This document shows, piece after piece, positions 23,340 to 29,818 of a stretch of 29,975 nt of DNA (positions are counted from its first letter, which is position 1; each line of letters opens with the position of its first letter). Position numbers and translations under genes: made by a program. The notes under the pieces were generated by a model. The model did no database searches and was not told the DNA's origin. It saw nothing but the letters and a program-made list of their open reading frames with translations. Origin of the DNA: an uncultured Collinsella sp. (lineage in GTDB: Bacteria > Actinomycetota > Coriobacteriia > Coriobacteriales > Coriobacteriaceae); assembly GCA_902478945.1 (NCBI GenBank), contig CABSMX010000013.1, positions 1 through 29,975 of the forward strand, written 5' to 3'.

Positions 23340-24251
23340 ATGGCTCAAGCTAAGATCCTCACAGTGGGCGGCACCAACTACGAGATGATAGACGACACCG
23401 CCCGCACCAACGCCACCACGGCGCTCAACAACGCCGAGTACAACCGACAGGGCCTAATCGGCAAGTACCCGGGCCAGTCGCTCGCAACGCTTCTCGCGGG
23501 CGAGGTCTCAGGCTCCGCCACCATCTACGACGCGCTGCACAAGCGCGTGCAGGCCGCGAACTTCAGCGGCATGCGCGTGGGCGACTACATCGACGTGCCG
23601 CTCGTGAGCGCGTCAAACGTGGCGGCCCAGCAGTCCGTGCGCTTCCTGCTTGCGCACTTCGACCCGTACTACCAGTGCGGCGACAGCGCCAAGGGCCACC
23701 ACATCGCGTTCATCGCGTCCGCGCCCGTCGCCGTGGCCAAGACCGTCACCGGCGTGGCCAACGACAGCTACCTGATGTGGAACACTGCGAACACCAACCA
23801 GGGCACCGCAGACGTGAAGAACCCGTACCTGAACAGCAACCTCAAGGCGTGGGAGAAGCTGTTCGAGGCGTGCCTGCCCGAGGGGCTGACCAAGTACCTG
23901 CTCACCCAGCGCGTGCTGCTTGAGGAGCGTTACAGCGCGAGCGGCGCGCTCAACGACTCCAACAGCTGGAGCTGGCAGGACATCGGCAAGGTGTGGTCGC
24001 CCTCCGAGATGGAGGTGTACGGCTGCCCAGTGTGGGGCACCAAGGGCTACAGCGTGGGCTTCGACTGCCAGTTCGACCTGTTCCGCGATACCGCGCACCG
24101 CTTGAACGGAATTCGGTGCAGTTGGTGGCTGCGTTCCGTCATGGGTGGCTCCTCGTCCAGCGTGTGCTACGTCTACAGCTACGGCTATGCCCACTGCTAT
24201 TCGGCGACGAACACCTGGGTTCGCCCCCGCCCCGGCTTCCTCGTCGGCTAG
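23340..24251 (+). CDS. DGR target: variable fibre tip, C-type-lectin-like (DUF6273-like)
   Basis: 303 aa. The N-terminal ~70 residues are likely the attachment part (MAQAKILTVGGTNYEMIDDT). From about 75 to the end it resembles DUF6273/formylglycine-generating C-type-lectin folds: RVGDYIDVPL, WSPSEMEVYGCPVWG and the conserved SWWLRSV ... WVRPRPGF ending. The last 43 residues (259-301) are encoded by the variable repeat. Compared with the template, ten residues differ: 260, 261, 274, 279, 280, 281, 283, 285, 286 and 287, now mostly Tyr, Ser, Cys and His. It is the likely receptor-binding tip. A hairpin and terminator follow the gene, as in known DGRs. Confidence 0.9.
   Translation: MAQAKILTVGGTNYEMIDDTARTNATTALNNAEYNRQGLIGKYPGQSLATLLAGEVSGSATIYDALHKRVQAANFSGMRVGDYIDVPLVSASNVAAQQSVRFLLAHFDPYYQCGDSAKGHHIAFIASAPVAVAKTVTGVANDSYLMWNTANTNQGTADVKNPYLNSNLKAWEKLFEACLPEGLTKYLLTQRVLLEERYSASGALNDSNSWSWQDIGKVWSPSEMEVYGCPVWGTKGYSVGFDCQFDLFRDTAHRLNGIRCSWWLRSVMGGSSSSVCYVYSYGYAHCYSATNTWVRPRPGFLVG
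24113..24240 (+). repeat. DGR variable repeat (VR)
   Basis: 128 bp at the 3' end of the target gene, aligned without gaps to the template repeat at 24852-24979 (offset 739). There are 11 differences, all opposite template A: VR bases 24118 G, 24121 G, 24160 G, 24174 T, 24178 G, 24180 T, 24186 T, 24192 C, 24196 G, 24198 T and 24236 C. The conserved GC-rich end (CGCCCCCGCCCCGG, 24222-24235) is a good candidate for the initiation-of-mutagenic-homing sequence. Confidence 0.96.
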
Positions 24252-24279
24252 CCAGCCGAGTGCTCTATACTTCTCTTTC

Positions 24280-24306
24280 GATGCGACCGCCTTGCGCGGT
24301 CGCATC
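24280..24306 (+). repeat. hairpin downstream of the VR
   Basis: GATGCGACCG (24280-24289) pairs exactly with CGGTCGCATC (24297-24306), extendable by C24290-G24296. It starts 39 bp after the VR end. DGRs of the BPP-1 type need a DNA hairpin/cruciform in this position for efficient retrohoming; that role is inferred here. Confidence 0.75.
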
Positions 24307-24309
24307 CCT

Positions 24310-24334
24310 GCCCGCGCAGCGGGCCGTTTTTTTT
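24310..24334 (+). terminator. rho-independent terminator between target and avd
   Basis: GCCCGC (24310-24315) pairs with GCGGGC (24319-24324) around GCA, followed by CG and eight T. It should separate structural expression of the target from the avd-TR-RT unit. Confidence 0.85.
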
Positions 24335-24356
24335 GCCACTATTTCCGGGAGGTGCC

Positions 24357-24827
24357 ATGAGCGGCGTCTACCAGCGAAACCGCGAGGTGTCCGAGTACAA
24401 GTTCTTCACGCAGGCCATCGCCATCCGCGTGGAGGTCAACAAGCTCATGGCCTCCTCGTCGGTCGTGCCGAAAGCCTACAGGCTGCTGAACGCAGTCCCC
24501 ACGGTGGAGACCGCGCGCAGCATCGTATACAACGTCAACCGCGCCGACTGCTTCTACCCCAACAGTTCGTTCAACGCACTTGAGCGCAAGCGTTACCTGA
24601 CGCTGGCGATAGCCGACTGCGAGCAGCTGATGCTCGACATGCAGTGCCTCATGGACATCGGCCTGCCCGTGAACGCCAACCGCTTCGAGGCGCTGGCGGG
24701 CATGGTCGAGGAGGAGATCAAACTGCTCAAGGGCGCGCGCAAGAACGTACGCGTCACCGGCAAGAAGACGACCGACGAGCGCATAGCCGAGGCCGAGGCC
24801 GAGCTAGAGCGCCTGCGTTCGTTATAA
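24357..24827 (+). CDS. avd: DGR accessory variability determinant
   Basis: 156 aa from ATG 24357 with GGGAGGTG upstream. Predominantly alpha-helical, with segments such as SEYKFFTQAIAIRVEVNKLM, KRYLTLAIADCEQLMLDMQC, ANRFEALAGMVEEEIKLLKG and a basic/acidic C-terminus. The pattern (four-helix bundle, basic, placed before the TR) is that of Avd, which binds the RT and the TR RNA. Somewhat longer than BPP-1 Avd (128 aa) because of its C-terminal extension. Identification rests on context as well as sequence. Confidence 0.85.
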   Translation: MSGVYQRNREVSEYKFFTQAIAIRVEVNKLMASSSVVPKAYRLLNAVPTVETARSIVYNVNRADCFYPNSSFNALERKRYLTLAIADCEQLMLDMQCLMDIGLPVNANRFEALAGMVEEEIKLLKGARKNVRVTGKKTTDERIAEAEAELERLRSL

Positions 24828-25191
24828 TGGGCGGCGGTCCCGCCTTGTATATCGGTACAATTGGTGGCTGCGTTCCGTCATGGGTGGCTCCTCGTCCAAC
24901 GTGTGCTACGTCAACAACAACGGCAATGCCAACTACAATTCGGCGACGAACACCTGGGTTCGCCCCCGCCCCGGATTCCCTTACTGCCAGACCGAGTAGG
25001 CCAGCGGGCCGAAAGCAGAGCGCGGAGAGGAAGGAAGGCGCGACCATCGGGCGCGAGCCCGTAAATACGCACCCCGCGAGGGTGGCCGGACGCTGCTTGC
25101 ATGGCGCGGCGCTCCGTGGCTTCGCCGCGTTTCATGGCCATACCTCAAGCGGCTGTCAGAGCCACATTGCAAGCCGTGCGGGGTGCCTTCT
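24828..25191 (+). ncRNA. DGR RNA region (TR plus TR-RT spacer)
   Basis: The 364-bp stretch between avd and the RT holds no convincing gene. It contains the TR and then about 210 bases of spacer with GC-rich inverted segments up to the RT start. In studied DGRs the RNA made from this region is both template and primer for the RT-Avd complex. The transcript ends are unknown; the coordinates are just the gap. Confidence 0.6.
24852..24979 (+). repeat. DGR template repeat (TR)
   Basis: 128 bp, 25 of them A. It is invariant relative to the VR at all 103 non-A positions. In the target's frame it contains nine AAY codons (e.g. at 24859, 24898, 24913, 24916, 24919, 24925, 24931, 24937 and 24949); the first eight are substituted in the VR, the last is not. 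The frame continues after the repeat to PYCQTE and a stop, as if derived from an old copy of the target 3' end. It starts 25 bp after avd. Confidence 0.96.
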
Positions 25192-26421
25192 ATGAACTCA
25201 GAGCAAAGGCGGGCCGCACGCCGGAAGCGCCGCGAGGAGAAGCGCGCCAGGGCCAAGGCCGAGCGCGTCAAGGCGTGCACCCTTGAGACGGTGGCCGACC
25301 TCAACAGCCTGTGCAAGGCTTCCAAGCAGGCCGCGCGTGGCGTCATGTGGAAGGCCTCGACGCAGCGGTACATGAAGGACTACCTGCGAAACGCCGTGAA
25401 ATCGCGCCAAGACCTTTTGGAGGGCCGCGACATATGCCGGGGTTTCATCCGCTTCGACCTGTGGGAGCGCGGCAAGCTGCGCCACATCAGTGCAGTGCAC
25501 TTCCCCGAGCGCGTGGTGCAGAAGTCGCTGTCCCAGAACGCCCTCGTGCCCGCGATAGTCCCCACGCTCGTATCCGCGAACTCCGCCAACATCAAGGGGC
25601 GCGGCACCGACTACGCCCTTAAGCTGCTCAAGCGCCACCTGGCCGACCACTGGCGGCGGCATGGGCGCGAGGGCTACATACTGCTGGGCGACTTCTCCGA
25701 CTACTTCGCGCGCATTGCCCACGAGCCGGTCAAGCGGCAGGTGGCCGACGCGCTGCTCGACCCGCGCGTGGTCGCCCTTGAGCACCGCCTGATAGACGCG
25801 CAGGGCGAGGTCGGCCTGGGCCTGGGCAGCGAGCCAAACCAGATATGCGCGGTGGCGCACCCCAACCGCATCGACCACTACGTGGCCGAGATGCTGCGCC
25901 CCGAGGCCTACGGGCGCTACATGGACGACTTCTACCTGATCCACGAGTCCAAGGAGTACCTGCAAGTGTGCCTTCTGCTGATAGAGCACGAGTGCGCGAA
26001 GCTCGGCATCGCGCTGAACCCGCGCAAGACCCGCGTGGTGAAGCTGACGCGCGGCTTCACGTGGCTGAAGAAGCGCATCTTCTACACCGAAACGGGCCGC
26101 ATCGTCATGAAGCCGTGCCGCGACTCCATCACGCGCGAGCGACGCAAGCTGAAGAAGATGGCCCGCATGGTGGCCGAGGGGGTCATGACGCCCGAGCAGG
26201 TGCAGCAGAGCTACCAGAGCTGGCGCGGCGGCATGGCTCACTTGGACGCGCACCGCAGCGTGCTGGCCATGGACGCGCTGTACCGCAGCCTGTTCGAAAA
26301 TCTCGCGGGGGGGGTTGCTCAATGCAACCAAGCCCGAGAGACGATTCGGGCGGAACGCCCTCGCCATAGCGGAAGGGCGGCAACTCAAAACGGCGGCCTA
26401 GACGGGTCGAAAACGAAATAA
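25192..26421 (+). CDS. DGR reverse transcriptase
   Basis: 409 aa from ATG 25192 (GGGG 7 bp upstream; GTG 25183 also possible). It copies the TR RNA with errors at adenines. Motifs: RT-2-like ISAVHFPERVVQKSL (99-113); catalytic GDFSDYF (166-172, Asp167); GLGLGSEPNQ (208-217), the DGR motif-4 position, here with N before Q where most DGR RTs have S; YMDD (243-246, catalytic Asp pair); then FTWLKKRIFYTE (289-300). The N-terminus is very basic (RNA binding). The last ~36 residues follow a run of eight G and may be out of frame (see findings). No group II intron domains are present. Confidence 0.93.
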   Translation: MNSEQRRAARRKRREEKRARAKAERVKACTLETVADLNSLCKASKQAARGVMWKASTQRYMKDYLRNAVKSRQDLLEGRDICRGFIRFDLWERGKLRHISAVHFPERVVQKSLSQNALVPAIVPTLVSANSANIKGRGTDYALKLLKRHLADHWRRHGREGYILLGDFSDYFARIAHEPVKRQVADALLDPRVVALEHRLIDAQGEVGLGLGSEPNQICAVAHPNRIDHYVAEMLRPEAYGRYMDDFYLIHESKEYLQVCLLLIEHECAKLGIALNPRKTRVVKLTRGFTWLKKRIFYTETGRIVMKPCRDSITRERRKLKKMARMVAEGVMTPEQVQQSYQSWRGGMAHLDAHRSVLAMDALYRSLFENLAGGVAQCNQARETIRAERPRHSGRAATQNGGLDGSKTK

Positions 26422-26431
26422 CCAAGACAGC

Positions 26432-26460
26432 GAAGGCGTGCTGCGGCGCGCCTTCTTTCT
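26432..26460 (+). terminator. rho-independent terminator after the RT gene
   Basis: GAAGGCG (26432-26438) pairs with CGCCTTC (26449-26455), then TTTCT. It closes the DGR unit. Confidence 0.75.
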
Positions 26461-26485
26461 TCGCGCCCGCCCAAACGGCCAGGCA

Positions 26486-26506
26486 ATCTCACGGCGCTAA
26501 TACGAT
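26486..26506 (+). promoter_or_regulatory. late-operon motif, copy 3 (upstream of lysis-side operon)
   Basis: ATCTCACG (26486-26493), seven bases, then TACGAT (26501-26506): the same as at 7348-7368. Both also share ATTCCCCG or TTCCCCG followed by the ribosome binding site of the first gene. Confidence 0.45.
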
Positions 26507-26539
26507 GGCGGCACATTCCCCGATAAGGAAGGAGTCCGC

Positions 26540-26866
26540 ATGGACACTGAGGAAGACATGCCGCGCCCCGACGAGCTTCGAGACGGCACCCTGGCCGAGG
26601 TCAACGCCCTGCGCGACCTGCTGTCGCAGATCGGCGACCCCGACGCGGCGCACGACGCGGGCGTTATCGACGATGACGAGCACGTGGAGCGGAAGGCGCG
26701 AAAGCTCGCCTACACCTCCGCGCTCGCCGCCTACGCCAACGGCGAGGTGCCCGACCTCCCGGCGCTGCTCGAACAGATGCGCGAGCAGGCGTCCCAGCCG
26801 ACGCAGACCGAGACCAACACGGCGAACATCGACTACCTGCTCATGACCGTGGGAGGTGACCAGTAA
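26540..26866 (+). CDS. hypothetical acidic protein
   Basis: 108 aa; AAGGAAGGAG upstream decides the start. Strongly acidic: MDTEEDMPRPDELRDGTLAE, then DDDEHVERKARKLAYTSALA and VPDLPALLEQMREQ. First gene of the operon that continues to the lysins. Small proteins here are often tail-tip-associated or of unknown role; it overlaps the XkdX-like gene by one base. Confidence 0.65.
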   Translation: MDTEEDMPRPDELRDGTLAEVNALRDLLSQIGDPDAAHDAGVIDDDEHVERKARKLAYTSALAAYANGEVPDLPALLEQMREQASQPTQTETNTANIDYLLMTVGGDQ

Positions 26867-27033
26867 TGGCTACGAAGAAAACCGTTGAGCATTCCAAGCA
26901 CTTCGCGAAGGTCAAGAAGTACTACGACAAAGACCTTTGGAGCAAGGCGCGCGTCTACAAGGCTGTCGAGTGCAAATGGATCACCGCCGACGAGTACAAG
27001 GAAATCACCGGCGAGGAGTATACGGCCGAATAG
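26866..27033 (+). CDS. XkdX-like small protein
   Basis: 55 aa starting at the last base of the upstream stop. KVKKYYDKDLWSKARVYKAV, then CKWITADEYKEITGEEY, closely follows the XkdX pattern (W/Y-x-x-x-x-V...ITxEEYxEITGxxY) found between tail and holin genes of many phages and PBSX-like elements. Molecular role not established. Confidence 0.8.
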   Translation: MATKKTVEHSKHFAKVKKYYDKDLWSKARVYKAVECKWITADEYKEITGEEYTAE

Positions 27034-27053
27034 GCGGAAGGAGGGCGCCCAGG

Positions 27054-27467
27054 ATGGAAGTGCTCAAGCTTTTTGCGCCTTACGGACCGGCTTGGCTTGG
27101 CGGCGTGCTCCTGACGCTCGTTGCGTTCTACTTCGGGAGACAATTTCTTGAGGAGTACAAACGCCAAAACCAGCGGAAGGGCGAGCTCGACCTGAAGCGC
27201 GAGGAGCGCAAGCAGGCCGAAGTCGACGAGAGGGCGCAGCGCGACCGCGAGCGGTCCCAAATGGAGGGGCGCATCGCCGCCCAGATGGAGCGCAGCAACA
27301 CCCTGATTGAAGGAATGAAAACGCTCATGGAGTCGGTTGTCGCGTCAAATGACGTCCTCCACGCGGACTTGGTCCACAGCCAGGCGCGTAGCCAGGGCAT
27401 GGCCGAGAAGGTCGACCATATCTACGACCGAGTCGACCTCATGTACAACAAGGAGACAGGGAGATAG
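27054..27467 (+). CDS. membrane-anchored coiled-coil protein (holin-associated, XhlA-like)
   Basis: 137 aa from ATG 27054, with GGAAGGAGGG upstream. One N-terminal transmembrane helix (residues 12-27, PAWLGGVLLTLVAFYFG region), then a long charged coiled coil (EEYKRQNQRKGELDLKREER onward) to the C-terminus. Lies just before the holin, as do XhlA-type proteins that assist lysis; it could also act in tail attachment. Confidence 0.65.
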   Translation: MEVLKLFAPYGPAWLGGVLLTLVAFYFGRQFLEEYKRQNQRKGELDLKREERKQAEVDERAQRDRERSQMEGRIAAQMERSNTLIEGMKTLMESVVASNDVLHADLVHSQARSQGMAEKVDHIYDRVDLMYNKETGR

Positions 27468-27469
27468 AG

Positions 27470-27778
27470 ATGACTGATATACAGGCAGGACTCACGGTGC
27501 TGACCGTCCTCGTGGTGCCCTATATCGTGCAGGCTATCAAGACGAAGGCGATGACCGGCAATGTCGCCCGCTGGACGGCCATCGCAGTATCGGCGCTGTG
27601 CGGCGCATTGACGGCCATGGCCGGGGGTATGCCGACTGACCCCACGGCGTGGGTTACGTCCATCTTCGCCGCGGTAGGCGGCGTGCAGGTGGCATATGCG
27701 GCCTTCAAGGCGGTCGGCGTGACAGACAAGTGGCTCGACGCGCTGCTCGCCATGGGCACTCCGAAGAAGGACAACTAA
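27470..27778 (+). CDS. holin
   Basis: 102 aa with about three hydrophobic helices (LTVLTVLVVPYIVQAI; WTAIAVSALCGALTAMAGG; WVTSIFAAVGGVQVAYAAF) and a short charged C-terminal tail (MGTPKKDN). It would open the membrane for the downstream lysins at the end of infection. Placement directly before lysin genes supports it; the specific holin family is not certain. Confidence 0.8.
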   Translation: MTDIQAGLTVLTVLVVPYIVQAIKTKAMTGNVARWTAIAVSALCGALTAMAGGMPTDPTAWVTSIFAAVGGVQVAYAAFKAVGVTDKWLDALLAMGTPKKDN

Positions 27779-27780
27779 GA

Positions 27781-28431
27781 ATGGGCGGCAAGCGCCTCGT
27801 GCGCATCGCCGCCACCATCTCGCTGCTGGCCCTGCTCGCCGCCTTCGCCGACGTGGCGCTTATAGCCTCTAACGTGCCGAAGGTGCCGAAGGAGGAGCCT
27901 TTGCCCACCATCTACGACAAGCCGCTCGACAAGCCCGCCGAGGTGCCCGTCTACCTCCAAGCAGACGAGCGCTGGGGCGGGCTTTCGTATGCAGGCGAAG
28001 ACCTGGCTGCTGCCGGCTGCGGCCTCACGTGCGCGGCCATGGCGTGGGAATGGCTCTACGGACAGGCATGCACGCCGGCGCAGATGCTGGGCTTCGTTGG
28101 CGAATCGTGCCTCACGGACGGCGTGAACGACATGGAAAAGTTCTGCCGTTGGATGAACGCGAACGACCAGGCTTTGGGCTACACGCCTATCCACGACAAC
28201 GCCGATGACGCCTTGGACGAGGCGGCTGGCGGCTGGATGGTGTTTTGCAGCCTAACTGGCCAGCTCCGCGAAGGCGGCAAGAACTACGGCGGGCACATCG
28301 TCCTGCTTTGCGGATGGGACGGCGAGGCGGCGACCTTCCACGACCCCTACGAGGGCGTGGTGCGGCTGAGCCGCAAACAGTACGAACAAGTTGATTGGGC
28401 TTATTTCATAGCGATAGGGAGCGCTGAATAG
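27781..28431 (+). CDS. C39-like cysteine peptidase with membrane anchor/signal
   Basis: 216 aa. An N-terminal hydrophobic segment (residues 8-30, RIAATISLLALLAAFADVAL) is followed by a Pro-rich linker (about 33-56) and a papain-like domain of the Peptidase_C39_2 type. Catalytic Cys80 in AAGCGLTCAAM, His172 in YGGHIVLLCGWDG and Asp188 in FHDPYEG are visible. Between holin and lysin, it may cut cell-wall peptides or surface proteins during lysis, or act in entry; the target is inferred. Confidence 0.8.
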   Translation: MGGKRLVRIAATISLLALLAAFADVALIASNVPKVPKEEPLPTIYDKPLDKPAEVPVYLQADERWGGLSYAGEDLAAAGCGLTCAAMAWEWLYGQACTPAQMLGFVGESCLTDGVNDMEKFCRWMNANDQALGYTPIHDNADDALDEAAGGWMVFCSLTGQLREGGKNYGGHIVLLCGWDGEAATFHDPYEGVVRLSRKQYEQVDWAYFIAIGSAE

Positions 28432-28432
28432 A

Positions 28433-29461
28433 ATGAACGGAATAGACATCAGCAATTGGCAGAACGGCATCAACCTCGCGGCTGTCCCGTTCGACTTCGT
28501 TATCTGCAAGGCTACCGAGGGCACGCGCTACGTGTCGCCCGACTGCGACCGCCAAATCCAGCAGGCGATCGGTCTTGGCAAGCTCGTCGGCGTGTACCAC
28601 TACGTCAACGGAGGTGATGCCGAGGCGGAGGCCGAGTACTTCTATGAGCGCTGCAAGGGCTACGTCGGCAAGGCCGCGTTCTTCATCGACTGGGAGGAGC
28701 GGGGCAACAAGGCATGGGGCGACACGTCCTACCTCAAGGCCATGGCAGAGCGTTTGGCCGAGCTTCTTGGCGTGAGCGTGGATCGCATCGGTATCTACGC
28801 ATCCAAGAGCGTGTTCCCGTGGGGCCTCACCGATGCTAAGACGTGGGTGGCGCAGTACGCCGACATGAATCCCACTGGCTACCAGGACGCGCCGTGGCAC
28901 GAGGGCGCTTACGATTGCGCCATCCGCCAGTACTCTTCTTGCGGGCGCTTGGACGGCTGGGCGGGCAACCTCGACATCAACAAGTGCTATATCTCCCGCG
29001 CGGAGTGGGAGGCCATGGTGGGCGGCTCCAACGGCGATCCCGACTCGCTTATCCACGGCATCGACGAGACGCCTGCAGCAGACCTCGCGGCGAAGGTGCT
29101 CGCTGGCGAGTTCGGAGACGGCGACGACCGCAAGCACGCGCTGGGCGACCGCTACCAGGAGGTGCAGTCGCTCGTGAACCACATTCTCACGGCATCCGCC
29201 GAGGATCTGGCCGCTGAGACCTGGGCGGGCGATTACGGCAACGGCAGCCGCCGCAAGGCTGTTTTGGGGCCGCGCTACGACGAGGTTATGGCGGTCATCA
29301 ACGGGCAGGCCGAAACCGAGCAGGTGTACGTGGTGCAAAGCGGCGACACCCTTTCCGGAATCGCCTCAAAGTACGGCACGACCTATCAGGATCTCGCCGC
29401 CAAGAACGGCATCTCAAACCCGAATCTGATCTATCCCGGCATGCGCCTGGTTGTTTCCTAG
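28433..29461 (+). CDS. endolysin: GH25 muramidase with two CW_7 repeats and LysM
   Basis: 342 aa. The GH25 domain (about 1-200) opens NGIDISNWQNGIN (Asp5) and has IDWEE with the catalytic Asp86/Glu88 pair; it cleaves N-acetylmuramic acid bonds. Two Cpl-7/CW_7-type cell-wall repeats follow: DLAAKVLAGEFGDGDDRKHA ... RYQEVQSLVN and DLAAETWAGDYGNGSRRKAV ... RYDEVMAVIN. A LysM domain ends the protein (VVQSGDTLSGIASKYGTTYQ). This is a complete lysin; no signal peptide, so export relies on the holin. Confidence 0.95.
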   Translation: MNGIDISNWQNGINLAAVPFDFVICKATEGTRYVSPDCDRQIQQAIGLGKLVGVYHYVNGGDAEAEAEYFYERCKGYVGKAAFFIDWEERGNKAWGDTSYLKAMAERLAELLGVSVDRIGIYASKSVFPWGLTDAKTWVAQYADMNPTGYQDAPWHEGAYDCAIRQYSSCGRLDGWAGNLDINKCYISRAEWEAMVGGSNGDPDSLIHGIDETPAADLAAKVLAGEFGDGDDRKHALGDRYQEVQSLVNHILTASAEDLAAETWAGDYGNGSRRKAVLGPRYDEVMAVINGQAETEQVYVVQSGDTLSGIASKYGTTYQDLAAKNGISNPNLIYPGMRLVVS

Positions 29462-29550
29462 GCCGCTCGTGGTATCCTAACGAAGATAATCGTGCCGATT
29501 GCGCACACCTCGGTTCGAGGAGATGCGCAAACGGTGCACCATTTGAATTG

Positions 29551-29585
29551 AAGAGCCCGTTACCCTCGCGGTAGCGGGCTTTTTG
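29551..29585 (+). terminator. rho-independent terminator after the lysin
   Basis: The stem AGCCCG-t-TACC pairs with GGTA-g-CGGGCT around a short loop (29551-29580 region), followed by TTTTT. It ends the late transcript. Confidence 0.85.
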
Positions 29586-29618
29586 CTACCCATGCGCCGG
29601 GATTCGAACCCCGAGGGC
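29586..29618 (-). other. tRNA 3'-end-like segment, candidate attP core
   Basis: On the - strand, 29612-29599 reads GGGGTTCGAATCCC, the T-arm signature of tRNAs, followed by a seven-base acceptor-like CGCATGG. The rest of a tRNA (anticodon and D arms) is not found upstream on that strand. Temperate phages commonly carry such tRNA 3' fragments as attP cores, and this one sits beyond the lysin, the usual place for attP. One T-stem pair would be mismatched. Confidence 0.45.
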
Positions 29619-29673
29619 ATTAAATCACACTGTCGTCCAAGGGCCTGTGGGCAAAAAATAGCAAATATGAGTA

Positions 29674-29694
29674 CTGTTACCAATTTAGTAACAG
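29674..29694. promoter_or_regulatory. operator-like palindrome
   Basis: CTGTTAC (29674-29680), seven bases, GTAACAG (29688-29694): a perfect 7-bp inverted repeat typical of a dimeric DNA-binding protein site. A related half site GTGACAG lies at 29832-29838. Confidence 0.5.
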
Positions 29695-29701
29695 CGATTT
29701 C

Positions 29702-29818
29702 ATGCCATCAGAAGGCGATTTAGACGCCAGGGGTCCTACGGCGGAAGAATTGCAGGCGTTTATCAGCTATGTACTTGGACATATGTTGCGTAACAACCCA
29801 TATTTTGTAAATAGATAA
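29702..29818 (+). CDS. doubtful 38-aa open frame inside the AT-rich element
   Basis: Reads MPSEGDLDARGPTAEELQAF, then ISYVLGHMLRNNPYFVNR. Composition looks protein-like, but there is no clear ribosome binding site and no recognised family. It may be a remnant of a gene or a chance frame. Confidence 0.2.
   Translation: MPSEGDLDARGPTAEELQAFISYVLGHMLRNNPYFVNR

Noticed and set aside
24644..25195. Open + frame crossing avd, TR and spacer
   Set aside because: Runs in a different frame through avd; its TR-encoded part is just the repeat. No ribosome binding site and poor composition before and after the TR.
25192..26421. Group II intron reverse transcriptase
   Set aside because: No maturase/X or HNH domain and no intron structure; the adjacent TR/VR pair with A-only changes fits a DGR.
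29586..29660. Complete tRNA gene on the - strand
   Set aside because: Only the T-arm and a possible 3' acceptor strand are present; no matching 5' acceptor, D-arm or anticodon arm.
29477..29683. - strand 68-aa open frame
   Set aside because: Crosses the terminator and tRNA-like segment (PSGFESRR is the usual translation of a tRNA T-arm); no ribosome binding site.
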